DNA of 5,596 nucleotides from CAYMAX01 sp964388595 (GTDB lineage: Bacteria > Bacteroidota > Bacteroidia > Bacteroidales > UBA932), in assembly GCA_964388595.1 (NCBI GenBank), contig CAYMAX010000080.1, positions 1 through 5,596 on the forward strand, written 5' to 3'. The notes under the pieces were generated by a model, which was not told where the DNA came from, ran no database searches, and saw nothing but the letters and a program-made list of their open reading frames with translations. Made by a program: the position numbers and the translations under genes. Every line of letters starts with the position of its first letter. Positions within the stretch are counted from its first letter, which is position 1. This document shows positions 1 to 5,596 of the stretch, piece by piece.

Positions 1-248
1 AATCGTGCCCCTTTGATATCAACTCCGATGTAATTATTTTCCGGATATTTCTGAGCCAGAGCAATGGTATAGTCTCCTTTTCCACATCCGAGCTCGAGAA
101 TGATGGGATGGTTATTTTGAAATATCTTTTCATGCCATCTCCCTTTGAGAGAGTGCTCATTATGAAATATCTCTTCGGTGGTGGGCTGAATGAGACATTC
201 AAAAGTCTCATTTTCCCTGAATTTGCCGATTTTATTTTTCGAACTCAT
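1..248 (-). CDS. trmB: tRNA (guanine(46)-N7)-methyltransferase TrmB, N-terminal part (3' end off the window)
   Basis: Only the first 82 codons are present; the gene continues past base 1. TrmB transfers a methyl group from S-adenosylmethionine to N7 of G46 in the variable loop of tRNA, in the cytoplasm. The visible part has the class I methyltransferase glycine motif ELGCGKG at residues 52-58, followed one strand later by the motif GVDIKGAR at 75-82, whose Asp77 would bind the SAM ribose. G-D-x-K-G-x-R after the SAM loop is typical of TrmB rather than of other Rossmann methyltransferases. The upstream W-H-E-K-I-F segment (38-43) also fits Bacteroidota TrmB as I remember it. The ATG at 246-248 lies inside the end of gldH, giving a 17-nt overlap, and no other start lies close upstream in frame, so translation is probably coupled to gldH. 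The catalytic and tRNA-binding C-terminal half cannot be checked. Confidence 0.88.
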   Translation of the reverse strand, partial: MSSKNKIGKFRENETFECLIQPTTEEIFHNEHSLKGRWHEKIFQNNHPIILELGCGKGDYTIALAQKYPENNYIGVDIKGAR

Positions 249-738
249 TGCTGTAGAGAGTAAATTTCAAAGCACTCATACCGATACCCATAATGGGCTT
301 GAATTCTTTGGGGAGTAATATTTCGATTTTCCACACTCCCGGTTCTCCCTGATAGACATTGTCACGATATTTCCACTGAACATCATAATGTCCAAAAGAA
401 GACTTTAGCAAGATGTCGTCATTGGGACTACTGATAAGATCTTTATAAAGAGCGGGCAGGGAAATATGGTCACTGTACTGTTGGCCGGAAGGAGAAGTAA
501 ATCTCAACTCCAGAGGGAGATATCTCTCTTGATAACTTCTTGACAATCTTGCTGATATAAAGAGTCGGTAGATGTAGTTAGTGTCGCAAAGCTCTATTTC
601 GAAAGATGGGTGGCAATCCCGTAGAGTAATGGTATAAAAAGAAGACTCTGTGTCTTGGAAGCCTTTAGAGGAAGAGCATCCTGACAGAAGAGATAGGAGA
701 CAGAATGTGCATAAAACCGAGAAGGTGCGAAGAAACAT
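232..738 (-). CDS. gldH: GldH-family lipoprotein
   Basis: A 168-residue lipoprotein. Seen directly: a basic-then-hydrophobic signal peptide (residues 1-20) ending in the lipobox LSGC, so Cys21 is the likely lipidated residue; it is followed by SSSKG. The mature part looks like a mostly beta-strand domain, with Y-R-L-F-I-S-A-R (57-64), P-L-E-L-R-F-T-S-P-S-G (75-85), a G-x-W-K-I-E-I strand (134-140) and a closing M-G-I-G-M-S segment (150-155). This layout and length match GldH, a lipoprotein needed for gliding in Flavobacterium johnsoniae, where it belongs to the gliding/type IX secretion gene set. GldH homologues are also common in non-gliding Bacteroidales, where their job is unsettled. Position directly after ricT is the usual Bacteroidales arrangement as I recall it and supports the call. 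The ATG overlaps the ricT stop by one base (TAATG), implying translational coupling. The assignment rests on pattern and context, not on a catalytic motif. Confidence 0.78.
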   Translation of the reverse strand: MFLRTFSVLCTFCLLSLLSGCSSSKGFQDTESSFYTITLRDCHPSFEIELCDTNYIYRLFISARLSRSYQERYLPLELRFTSPSGQQYSDHISLPALYKDLISSPNDDILLKSSFGHYDVQWKYRDNVYQGEPGVWKIEILLPKEFKPIMGIGMSALKFTLYSNEFEK

Positions 739-1877
739 TATTGTTGATTCTTAGGATATTTTTTCTTTTTGAAACGATTCTTTTTCTTCCTTTCGTCAAA
801 GCGGTCGATGTTTTCATCTCCCACGGAAGTAATGAATTCATTTTTGCCATCATCAGACTTTTTGCTGAGAATGGTATCAGGTTTGTTGCCATTGTGGTTG
901 GCTCTAAGAATATCTTTGACTTGTGCAGCAGACAGGGGTATCATATTGGACATGTCTCCCTTGGAATATGAAAACCACATAGTCCCTTTTAAAATATCTG
1001 TCTTTACGAGGTAGGCTTCTCCATCTTTCAATTCAAGAGGAGCGTTGACATAAGGCATACGACTCTGAGCGTCCGAATATACTGCAGATTCGTAATTGAT
1101 GCAGCATTTGAGTCTGCCACATTGGCCGGCGAGCTTCTGGGGATTGAGTGAGAGGTCCTGGCAGCGGGCAGACTGTGTGGTGATAGATTGAAATCCAGAC
1201 ATATGGCTGGAACAGCAAAGTGCCATACCGCAAACTCCAAGTCCTCCGATAAGTCCGGCTTCCTGTCTGGAACCTATCTGCTTCATCTCTATGCGAATGT
1301 GAAACTCTTCAGCGAATACCTTGATAAGTTGTCTGAAGTCGACCCTCTCATCAGCTATGTAATAGAAAATAGCTTTAGTGCCATCTCCCTGATATTCAAC
1401 ATCTCCAATCTTCATATTAAGCTTCAGGTCGGCAGCTATCTGACGGGCGCGAATCATCGTCTGATGTTCTTTGGCTATCGCTTCTTGCCATCTTTCGGCA
1501 TCAAGAGGCTTGGCTATGCGATATATTTTTTTGAACTCGTATGTCTTGGGATCGATTTTATTGCGCATCATCTGACGGGCGACAATGGGCCCTTCGAGAG
1601 TGACTATCCCGACATCGTGGCCGGATGCTGCCTCTACTACCACGATATCTCCCACTTTGAGCAGCTGGCCGGAAGTATTCTCATAAAACAATTTACGGGT
1701 ATTCTTAAAACGAACTTCGAAGTATTTTCGATATTCAGATTCGTTGATGCCTTGCAACCAATTAAAAACCTCCAATTTACAGCAGCTGGGATCGTATTTG
1801 CAGATTAATTCTCCGTGTTCTGTCCTCTCTGTGGAGCATCCGCGTGAGCAGTCGTATGTAATATTCTTTTCTTCCAT
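738..1877 (-). CDS. ricT: RicT/YaaT-like PSP1 C-terminal domain protein
   Basis: A 379-residue cytoplasmic protein of the PSP1 C-terminal domain family (RicT, formerly YaaT). In Bacillus subtilis RicT joins RicA and RicF in a complex that carries iron-sulfur clusters and acts with RNase Y in mRNA maturation; whether this holds in Bacteroidota is unknown. Seen here: a cysteine-rich N-terminus (Cys10, 14, 26, 32, 33), a small beta domain with G-D-I-V-V-V-E and G-H-D-V-G (76-90), the PSP1 core with M-K-I-G-D-V-E-Y-Q-G-D-G (155-166), Y-I-A-D-E-R-V-D-F-R (173-182) and R-I-E-M-K-Q-I-G-S-R-Q-E-A (195-207). A second cysteine set follows: GVCGMALCC (Cys216, 221, 222), Cys239, and GQCGRLKCCINYE (Cys253, 258, 259). 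The tail (362-379) is strongly basic and may bind nucleic acid (inference). I start it at the ATG at 1875-1877: the longer reading begins with a TTG at 1893-1895 that sits inside the promoter -7 box. It is first in the ricT-gldH-trmB cluster. Confidence 0.92.
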   Translation of the reverse strand: MEEKNITYDCSRGCSTERTEHGELICKYDPSCCKLEVFNWLQGINESEYRKYFEVRFKNTRKLFYENTSGQLLKVGDIVVVEAASGHDVGIVTLEGPIVARQMMRNKIDPKTYEFKKIYRIAKPLDAERWQEAIAKEHQTMIRARQIAADLKLNMKIGDVEYQGDGTKAIFYYIADERVDFRQLIKVFAEEFHIRIEMKQIGSRQEAGLIGGLGVCGMALCCSSHMSGFQSITTQSARCQDLSLNPQKLAGQCGRLKCCINYESAVYSDAQSRMPYVNAPLELKDGEAYLVKTDILKGTMWFSYSKGDMSNMIPLSAAQVKDILRANHNGNKPDTILSKKSDDGKNEFITSVGDENIDRFDERKKKNRFKKKKYPKNQQ

Positions 1878-1892
1878 AATTTCATTATCGGA

Positions 1893-1900
1893 CAAAGATA
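1893..1900 (-). promoter_or_regulatory. -7 box of the ricT-gldH-trmB promoter
   Basis: On the minus strand this reads TATCTTTG, a full match to the Bacteroidota -7 consensus TAnnTTTG. It lies 15 nt before the ricT ATG at 1877, so the leader would be only about 10 nt. I see no TTG at the usual 19-21 nt upstream spacing; the nearest is at 1927-1929, about 26 nt away. The call therefore rests on the -7 box, its position and its symmetry with the opposite promoter. Confidence 0.6.
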
Positions 1901-1914
1901 ATTATTTATCTTTG
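1893..1914. repeat. Perfect 9-bp inverted repeat between divergent genes
   Basis: CAAAGATAA at 1893-1901 and its exact reverse complement TTATCTTTG at 1906-1914 flank a 4-nt spacer (TTAT). The symmetry does not extend outward past the arms. Each arm contains an outward-facing TATCTTTG box, so the palindrome can be read simply as two promoter boxes back to back. It could also be an operator for a dimeric regulator; nothing in the sequence separates these two readings. Confidence 0.75.
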
Positions 1915-1923
1915 CATTTAGCC

Positions 1924-2955
1924 ATGCAATTTAAAGAAGTCATAGATAACCATTTTCTGAAAAGCAGACTACTGGCAATGGTAGACGGAGGGCGTACTCC
2001 TCATGCTATGATGTTCGTAGAGAGTGATGGCTGGGGTGCTCTTCCCATAGCTCTCGGCCTTGTCCAATATCTCTGTTGCAGTGGAGAGAAGCATAATGAT
2101 TCTTGCGGAGAATGTCCCTCTTGTAAGAAGATTCAGAAGTTGGTTCACCCGGACCTCCATTTCGTTTTTCCCGTCAATGTCACATCCAAATCGGGTGCCG
2201 ATAAAAAGCCCATCAGCGATACTTTCCTGACTGTTTGGAGAGAATTGTTTCTTTCCAATCCCTGCTTCTCCGAAGCTGACCTATATTCTGCTTTAGGAAT
2301 CGAGAATAAGGTGGGAACCATAAGCGTGACAGAGGCCAAAGATATTCTTGCCAAGATGAATATGCGCCCGTACGAGGCAGATAAGCAATTTATGATTATC
2401 TACCTTCCTGAGCGAATGACGACTGAGGCTGCCAATAAACTTCTGAAGATTATTGAAGAGCCATACCCGGGCTCATATTTTATTCTTATCACCCACTCTC
2501 CGGAGAAGGTCATCAGTACGATTCGTTCTCGCTGTCTGGAGATGCAATTGGCCCCTCCTTCATCTACAGCTAATATCCGGGTTGATTCGCCATACTATCC
2601 ATTGTTATTCTCTTTATTGGATGGATGCCTCTCTCGTGATCTCGTATCTGTTCTTGAAAACAACAAGAACATAGTAGACCTGGGAAGAGAATGTCAAAAA
2701 GAGTTCTGTATCTATTCAGAATCCTTTTTACGTCTTGTGTTCTTAATGAAAACGACTGGCGATACTATCGTCTCTCTCGACTCATCATCACCTCTTTATA
2801 AATGTATTTCCTCTTTTGCCTCTCGTCTTCCGGAATCTTTTTTTGAGAAATCTTATCACTATCTTGAGTCTGCGAGATTATCTATCGAAAGCAATGTCAA
2901 TTCCAAAATAGTATTCTGCAATCTCGGTAATTTATTTTTTTATAATCAATTATAA
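1924..2955 (+). CDS. holB: DNA polymerase III subunit delta' (clamp loader)
   Basis: A 343-residue AAA+ protein, the delta' subunit that, with delta and the DnaX subunits, loads the beta sliding clamp onto primed DNA. Seen: an N-terminal AAA+ module beginning with F-K-E-V-I-D-N-H and G-R-T-P-H-A (23-28); a zinc module Cys52-x8-Cys61-x2-Cys64-x2-Cys67, the spacing found in DnaX and delta'; the segment VHPDLHFVFP (74-83), typical of Bacteroidota members; the stretch F-M-I-I-Y-L-P-E-R-M-T-T-E-A-A-N-K-L-L-K (156-175) around the Walker B/sensor region; and the SRC motif at 202-204, whose Arg203 would be the arginine finger acting on a neighbouring DnaX subunit. The P-loop is degenerate: DGWGAL (35-40) has Ala39 where ATP-binding relatives have Lys, fitting the delta' role as a non-hydrolysing stator. 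The ATG at 1924 is chosen because the protein family starts there; a longer frame opening at 1744 would run deep into ricT. The next gene begins 17 nt downstream. Confidence 0.93.
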   Translation: MQFKEVIDNHFLKSRLLAMVDGGRTPHAMMFVESDGWGALPIALGLVQYLCCSGEKHNDSCGECPSCKKIQKLVHPDLHFVFPVNVTSKSGADKKPISDTFLTVWRELFLSNPCFSEADLYSALGIENKVGTISVTEAKDILAKMNMRPYEADKQFMIIYLPERMTTEAANKLLKIIEEPYPGSYFILITHSPEKVISTIRSRCLEMQLAPPSSTANIRVDSPYYPLLFSLLDGCLSRDLVSVLENNKNIVDLGRECQKEFCIYSESFLRLVFLMKTTGDTIVSLDSSSPLYKCISSFASRLPESFFEKSYHYLESARLSIESNVNSKIVFCNLGNLFFYNQL

Positions 2956-2972
2956 CTCTTATTATTACATCT

Positions 2973-3473
2973 ATGAAAAGATTTGTTTTATCCCTTGTTA
3001 TTGCCTTGATGACTATCAGCCTGTTCGGAGCGAATGGTATTAATCTTCGTAACTATCAGCTCAATAGCCAACAGGCTCTTGCTTTGGTGTCGAGTTCTTC
3101 CTATCAAGAATCCAATGGAAGTGTATCTTCTGCCTATAAGACAGGTAACGCCCTTATGTGGACAGGTATCGGTATGATATGTGGAGGTACTGTGTGGTTT
3201 GGCGGTCTTTTGATATATATTGCCACCACTGTCACTGAGGATGTCGATTTTTCACAAGCTATGATTAATTGTTTCCAGGCCACGCTTTTCTCAGCGTATG
3301 CCATACCCATCCTTGTAGGAGGTGGTGTAGTGTTGAGTATTGTCGGTGGTATAGTCAGGGCAGGAGCACGACAAGCTCTCAATGTCAATATTCCCACCAA
3401 TGATATTTTCCCCGGTTCATACGCTTCTCTCGGAATGACCGACCACGGAGTGGGGATGACTTTTAAATTCTAA
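2973..3473 (+). CDS. Uncharacterised secreted protein with two glycine-rich membrane segments
   Basis: I do not recognise this 166-residue protein. Seen: a typical signal peptide (MKRF, then a hydrophobic core to about residue 18, with possible cleavage after G19-A20); a polar Ser/Gln-rich stretch (27-56); a first hydrophobic, glycine-rich segment at about 60-87 (G65, G67, G71, G72, G77, G78); a short polar link containing T-E-D-V-D (88-92); a second such segment at about 103-132 (G116-G118, G125, G126, G131); and a polar tail (133-166) ending G-V-G-M-T-F-K-F. The pattern implies a small envelope protein with a tight helical hairpin in the inner membrane. The terminal phenylalanine recalls outer-membrane strands, but the protein is too helical for a barrel. 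No cysteine lipobox is present. It lies 17 nt after holB and 25 nt before kbl with no terminator between, so it is probably co-transcribed with both; neither neighbour suggests a function. The reading frame, ATG start and signal peptide make it a real gene. Confidence 0.85.
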   Translation: MKRFVLSLVIALMTISLFGANGINLRNYQLNSQQALALVSSSSYQESNGSVSSAYKTGNALMWTGIGMICGGTVWFGGLLIYIATTVTEDVDFSQAMINCFQATLFSAYAIPILVGGGVVLSIVGGIVRAGARQALNVNIPTNDIFPGSYASLGMTDHGVGMTFKF

Positions 3474-3498
3474 GACTTTTCTATAATTCATTAATTTT

Positions 3499-4689
3499 AT
3501 GTATAAAGATTTTCAGGAATACTTGAAAAAAGAGCTTCAAAACATCGAAGATGCCGGGCTCTATAAAAATGAAAGAATCATCACTTCTCCTCAGGGAGCA
3601 GAAATCAAAGTCAGTACAGGTAAAGAAGTATTAAACTTCTGTGCCAACAACTATTTAGGTCTTGCAGATAGCAAAGAACTTGTTCACGCTGCCAAAAAAG
3701 CCCTTGATACTCATGGTTATGGTATGTCGAGTGTCCGTTTTATTTGCGGTACGGGTGACCTTCATAAGAAACTCGAAGCCAAGATTGCTTCATTTTTCGG
3801 AACTGAAGATACTATCCTCTATGCTGCCTGCTTCGATGCCAACGGAGGAGTGTTCGAACCCCTTCTTGATGACAAAGATGCTATCATTTCAGATGCTCTC
3901 AATCATGCTTCCATCATCGACGGAGTACGTCTCTGTAAAGCACAGAGGTATCGCTATGCCAATGCCAATATGGAAGAACTCGAAAATTGTCTGAAACTTG
4001 CGCAGGCACAGCGTCACCGTATCGTGGTCACTGATGGAGTTTTCTCGATGGATGGCAATGTATGTCCTCTCGACAAAATATACGAATTGGCCAATAAGTA
4101 CAATGCTATGGTGATGGTGGATGAATCACACTCTGCAGGAGTGGTAGGTAAGACCGGCAGGGGAGTCACAGAGCAGTTCAATCTTCGCGGAAAAGTAGAA
4201 ATCCTCACCGGTACACTTGGTAAGGCTTTCGGCGGCGCTGTAGGTGGATTTACAACAGGACGTAAAGAGATTATTGATATGCTTCGTCAGAGATCCCGTC
4301 CATATCTCTTCTCCAACTCTATTCCACCTATGATAGCGGCTGCAGGCATCAGAATGTTTGATATGATGTCTGAAAGCAATAAACTACAAGATAAACTCCA
4401 CGATAATACTGCATATTTCGTATCGAAGATGAAGGCAGCCGGTTTTGATATTAAACCTACTCAATCTGCTATATGTGCAGTAATGCTTTATGATGCCAAA
4501 TTATCCCAACAAATGGCAGCCAAACTTCTTGATGAGGGAATATATGTTACCGGTTTCTATTATCCCGTTGTGCCTAAAGACCAGGCTCGTATCCGTGTTC
4601 AGGTCTCAGCAGGTCACGAGAAGAAACATCTTGACAAATGCGTAGAAGCATTTACCAAAGTTGGTAAAGAACTCGGAGTGATTAAATAA
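3499..4689 (+). CDS. kbl: Glycine C-acetyltransferase (2-amino-3-ketobutyrate CoA ligase)
   Basis: A 396-residue PLP-dependent enzyme of the alpha-oxoamine synthase family; Escherichia coli Kbl is 398 residues. It cleaves 2-amino-3-ketobutyrate with CoA to glycine and acetyl-CoA, the second step of threonine breakdown after threonine dehydrogenase. Seen: N-F-C-A-N-N-Y-L-G-L (47-56), S-V-R-F-I-C-G-T (78-85), C-F-D-A-N-G-G (111-117) for cofactor phosphate contacts, S-D-A-L-N-H-A-S (131-138) with His136 stacking on PLP, V-D-E-S-H-S-A-G (207-214) with Asp208 and His211, T-G-T-L-G-K-A-F-G-G (237-246) with the Schiff-base Lys242, and R-I-R (364-366) with Arg366 for the substrate carboxylate. Near-identical blocks shared with E. 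coli Kbl, including ASIIDGVRLCKA and GIYVTGFYYPVVPK, favour Kbl over the relatives BioF, HemA and serine palmitoyltransferase. No threonine dehydrogenase gene lies beside it in the window. It is last in the rightward cluster and is followed by a hairpin terminator 15 nt after its stop. Confidence 0.97.
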   Translation: MYKDFQEYLKKELQNIEDAGLYKNERIITSPQGAEIKVSTGKEVLNFCANNYLGLADSKELVHAAKKALDTHGYGMSSVRFICGTGDLHKKLEAKIASFFGTEDTILYAACFDANGGVFEPLLDDKDAIISDALNHASIIDGVRLCKAQRYRYANANMEELENCLKLAQAQRHRIVVTDGVFSMDGNVCPLDKIYELANKYNAMVMVDESHSAGVVGKTGRGVTEQFNLRGKVEILTGTLGKAFGGAVGGFTTGRKEIIDMLRQRSRPYLFSNSIPPMIAAAGIRMFDMMSESNKLQDKLHDNTAYFVSKMKAAGFDIKPTQSAICAVMLYDAKLSQQMAAKLLDEGIYVTGFYYPVVPKDQARIRVQVSAGHEKKHLDKCVEAFTKVGKELGVIK

Positions 4690-4704
4690 TCCCTACTATA
4701 ATTT

Positions 4705-4738
4705 AAAAAGCCGTCGGTAATGATACCGGCGGCTTTTT
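4705..4738. terminator. Bidirectional intrinsic terminator shared by kbl and tsf
   Basis: AAAAAGCCGTCGGTA (4705-4719) pairs with TACCGGCGGCTTTTT (4724-4738) around a 4-nt loop (ATGA): 15 base pairs with one G-U wobble. Bases 4704 and 4739 add one more pair. The A tract on the left and T tract on the right let it end transcription from both sides. It starts 15 nt after the kbl stop and 21 nt beyond the tsf stop, between two converging genes. Confidence 0.93.
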
Positions 4739-4759
4739 ATTATATAGAGGTTGATACCT

Positions 4760-5587
4760 TTAGTCGTTGAGAGAATATCTCCAGAAGCCTGTAACTTTGA
4801 CTTCTGGGTCAACACTTTTAAGGAAATCTTTCACGGTAATCTTGCCAATCTGGACAAATTCCTGATCTTCAAGAGTTGATTCTTTGAAGAACTTATTGAG
4901 CTTGCCTTCAGCGATACGGTCTACCATGTTCTCAGGTTTGCCTTCTAAGCGAATCTGTTCACGATAGATCTCCATTTCCTTATCTATTACCTCTTTGGGG
5001 CAATCATTTCTACTGATGGAAACGGGATTCATGGCAGTCACCTGCATAGCAATCTCTTTGCCTACATGAGCATCAATCACTTTATTAAAACCTACGATAG
5101 AGGAGACTTTGTGATTCATGTGGATGTAGGGAGCAATGAATTCTGCTTCGAGTTTATTGTAGAAAGGAAGAGCGTGTTTCTCACCTGTCTTGCCTGTCTG
5201 CTGAATGATGGCTTCTTCAACAGTTCTTCCATCATCCATCTTGGTAGCTTTAAGAGCTTGAAGATCTGCAGGGAAAGATTTAAGAGCCACTTCTGCTATC
5301 TTTTCTGCCAAGTCGATGAATTCCTGATTGCCGGAGACAAAGTCTGTCTCGCAACCAAGGCATACAAGGATGGCTTTCTTATTGTCGGCACTGACTTTGG
5401 CTATAACTGAACCTTCAGAAGTCTCTCTGTCTGCGCGTTTAGCGGCTACGAGTTTGCCCTTTTCACGAATGATTTCCTGAGCTTTATCATAATCGCCATT
5501 GGCTTCTACAAGAGCTTTCTTGCAGTCCATCATACCGGCACCAGTCATTTTGCGAAGTTTCGCAACATCTACTGCTTTTATTTCCAT
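4760..5587 (-). CDS. tsf: Translation elongation factor Ts
   Basis: A complete 275-residue EF-Ts (E. coli 283), the cytoplasmic nucleotide-exchange factor that releases GDP from EF-Tu. Seen: a UBA-like N-terminal domain carrying signature 1, L-R-K-M-T-G-A-G-M-M-D-C-K-K-A-L (11-26), then G-D-Y-D-K-A (31-36) and A-A-K-R-A-D-R (48-54); signature 2 of the core, C-E-T-D-F-V (79-84), whose Asp82-Phe83 pair inserts next to the EF-Tu magnesium site; and the second core half with I-A-M-Q-V-T-A-M-N-P at about 179-188. A further helix region contains the conserved E-G-K-x-x-K-F-F-K-E (about 227-236), and the protein ends in W-R-Y-S-L-N-D. The ATG at 5585-5587 puts signature 1 at the usual distance from the start. 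In most bacteria tsf follows rpsB; only 9 nt upstream are in the window, so neither rpsB nor the promoter can be seen. The gene converges on kbl and shares its terminator. Confidence 0.97.
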   Translation of the reverse strand: MEIKAVDVAKLRKMTGAGMMDCKKALVEANGDYDKAQEIIREKGKLVAAKRADRETSEGSVIAKVSADNKKAILVCLGCETDFVSGNQEFIDLAEKIAEVALKSFPADLQALKATKMDDGRTVEEAIIQQTGKTGEKHALPFYNKLEAEFIAPYIHMNHKVSSIVGFNKVIDAHVGKEIAMQVTAMNPVSISRNDCPKEVIDKEMEIYREQIRLEGKPENMVDRIAEGKLNKFFKESTLEDQEFVQIGKITVKDFLKSVDPEVKVTGFWRYSLND

Positions 5588-5596
5588 GGTATTATT

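Larger units (their letters stand above)
1885..1914 (+). promoter_or_regulatory. Promoter of the holB-kbl cluster
   Basis: TATCTTTG at 1907-1914 matches the Bacteroidota -7 consensus TAnnTTTG. A TTA at 1885-1887 sits at the usual 19-nt spacing and is a weak stand-in for the -33 TTG. The start codon of holB follows at 1924, only 9 nt after the box, so transcription would begin within a few bases of the ATG and the mRNA would be leaderless or nearly so. Confidence 0.62.

Noticed and set aside
705..1014. Two overlapping plus-strand frames with hydrophobic Phe-rich starts, resembling small membrane proteins
   Set aside because: The Phe-rich stretch is the complement of the Lys/Arg-rich tail codons of ricT, so the membrane-like look is an artefact.
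1188..1808. A 206-codon plus-strand open frame opposite ricT
   Set aside because: It is wholly antisense to a well-supported gene, has no recognisable domain, and lacks a promoter box. It reads as a by-product of ricT codon use.
1744..1923. A 60-codon N-terminal extension of holB
   Set aside because: It would run antisense through the start of ricT and across both promoter boxes, and the family's N-terminus aligns with the ATG at 1924.
3474..3498. A separate promoter for kbl in the 25-nt gap
   Set aside because: The gap is AT-rich but has no TAnnTTTG box and no terminator precedes it, so co-transcription from upstream is simpler.
5066..5410. A 114-codon plus-strand open frame opposite tsf
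   Set aside because: It lies wholly inside the conserved EF-Ts gene on the other strand, and its translation resembles no protein I know.
1..5596. Mobile element, CRISPR array, tRNA, rRNA or riboswitch
   Set aside because: I saw no transposase or integrase motif, no spaced direct repeats, no cloverleaf, and no long untranslated region that could hold a riboswitch.

Overview
The window comes from a bacterium of the phylum Bacteroidota, most likely order Bacteroidales. Four things point there: a GldH lipoprotein directly after a RicT/PSP1-family gene, promoter -7 boxes of the Bacteroidota type (TAnnTTTG), no clear Shine-Dalgarno sequences, and EF-Ts, Kbl and TrmB proteins that read like Bacteroidales versions. 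I cannot name the genus. The region is dense housekeeping DNA, with no gene-free stretch over 300 bases and no mobile element, CRISPR array or RNA gene that I can see.

Layout. A leftward cluster, ricT-gldH-trmB, fills bases 1-1877. Its genes abut or overlap (1 nt between ricT and gldH, 17 nt between gldH and trmB), so they are probably one transcript, and trmB runs off the left edge. A rightward cluster, holB - small envelope protein - kbl, fills 1924-4689 with gaps of 17 and 25 nt, and is also probably one operon. The two clusters diverge from a 46-bp gap holding a perfect 9-bp inverted repeat. Each arm carries a -7 box pointing outward, so the two promoters overlap back to back. At the right, tsf (EF-Ts) reads leftward and converges on kbl; both end at one strong hairpin terminator with A and T tracts on its two sides, at 4705-4738.

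Functions. The genes serve the core cell: tRNA m7G46 methylation (TrmB), an outer-membrane-type lipoprotein of the gliding/type IX secretion gene set (GldH), a cysteine-rich RicT-like protein of unclear role in this phylum, the clamp-loader subunit delta' of DNA polymerase III (HolB), an uncharacterised two-helix envelope protein, the threonine-degradation enzyme glycine C-acetyltransferase (Kbl), and translation elongation factor Ts. I found no convincing undescribed system. The items most worth a second look are the back-to-back promoter palindrome, the start of ricT, and the unknown protein at 2973-3473.
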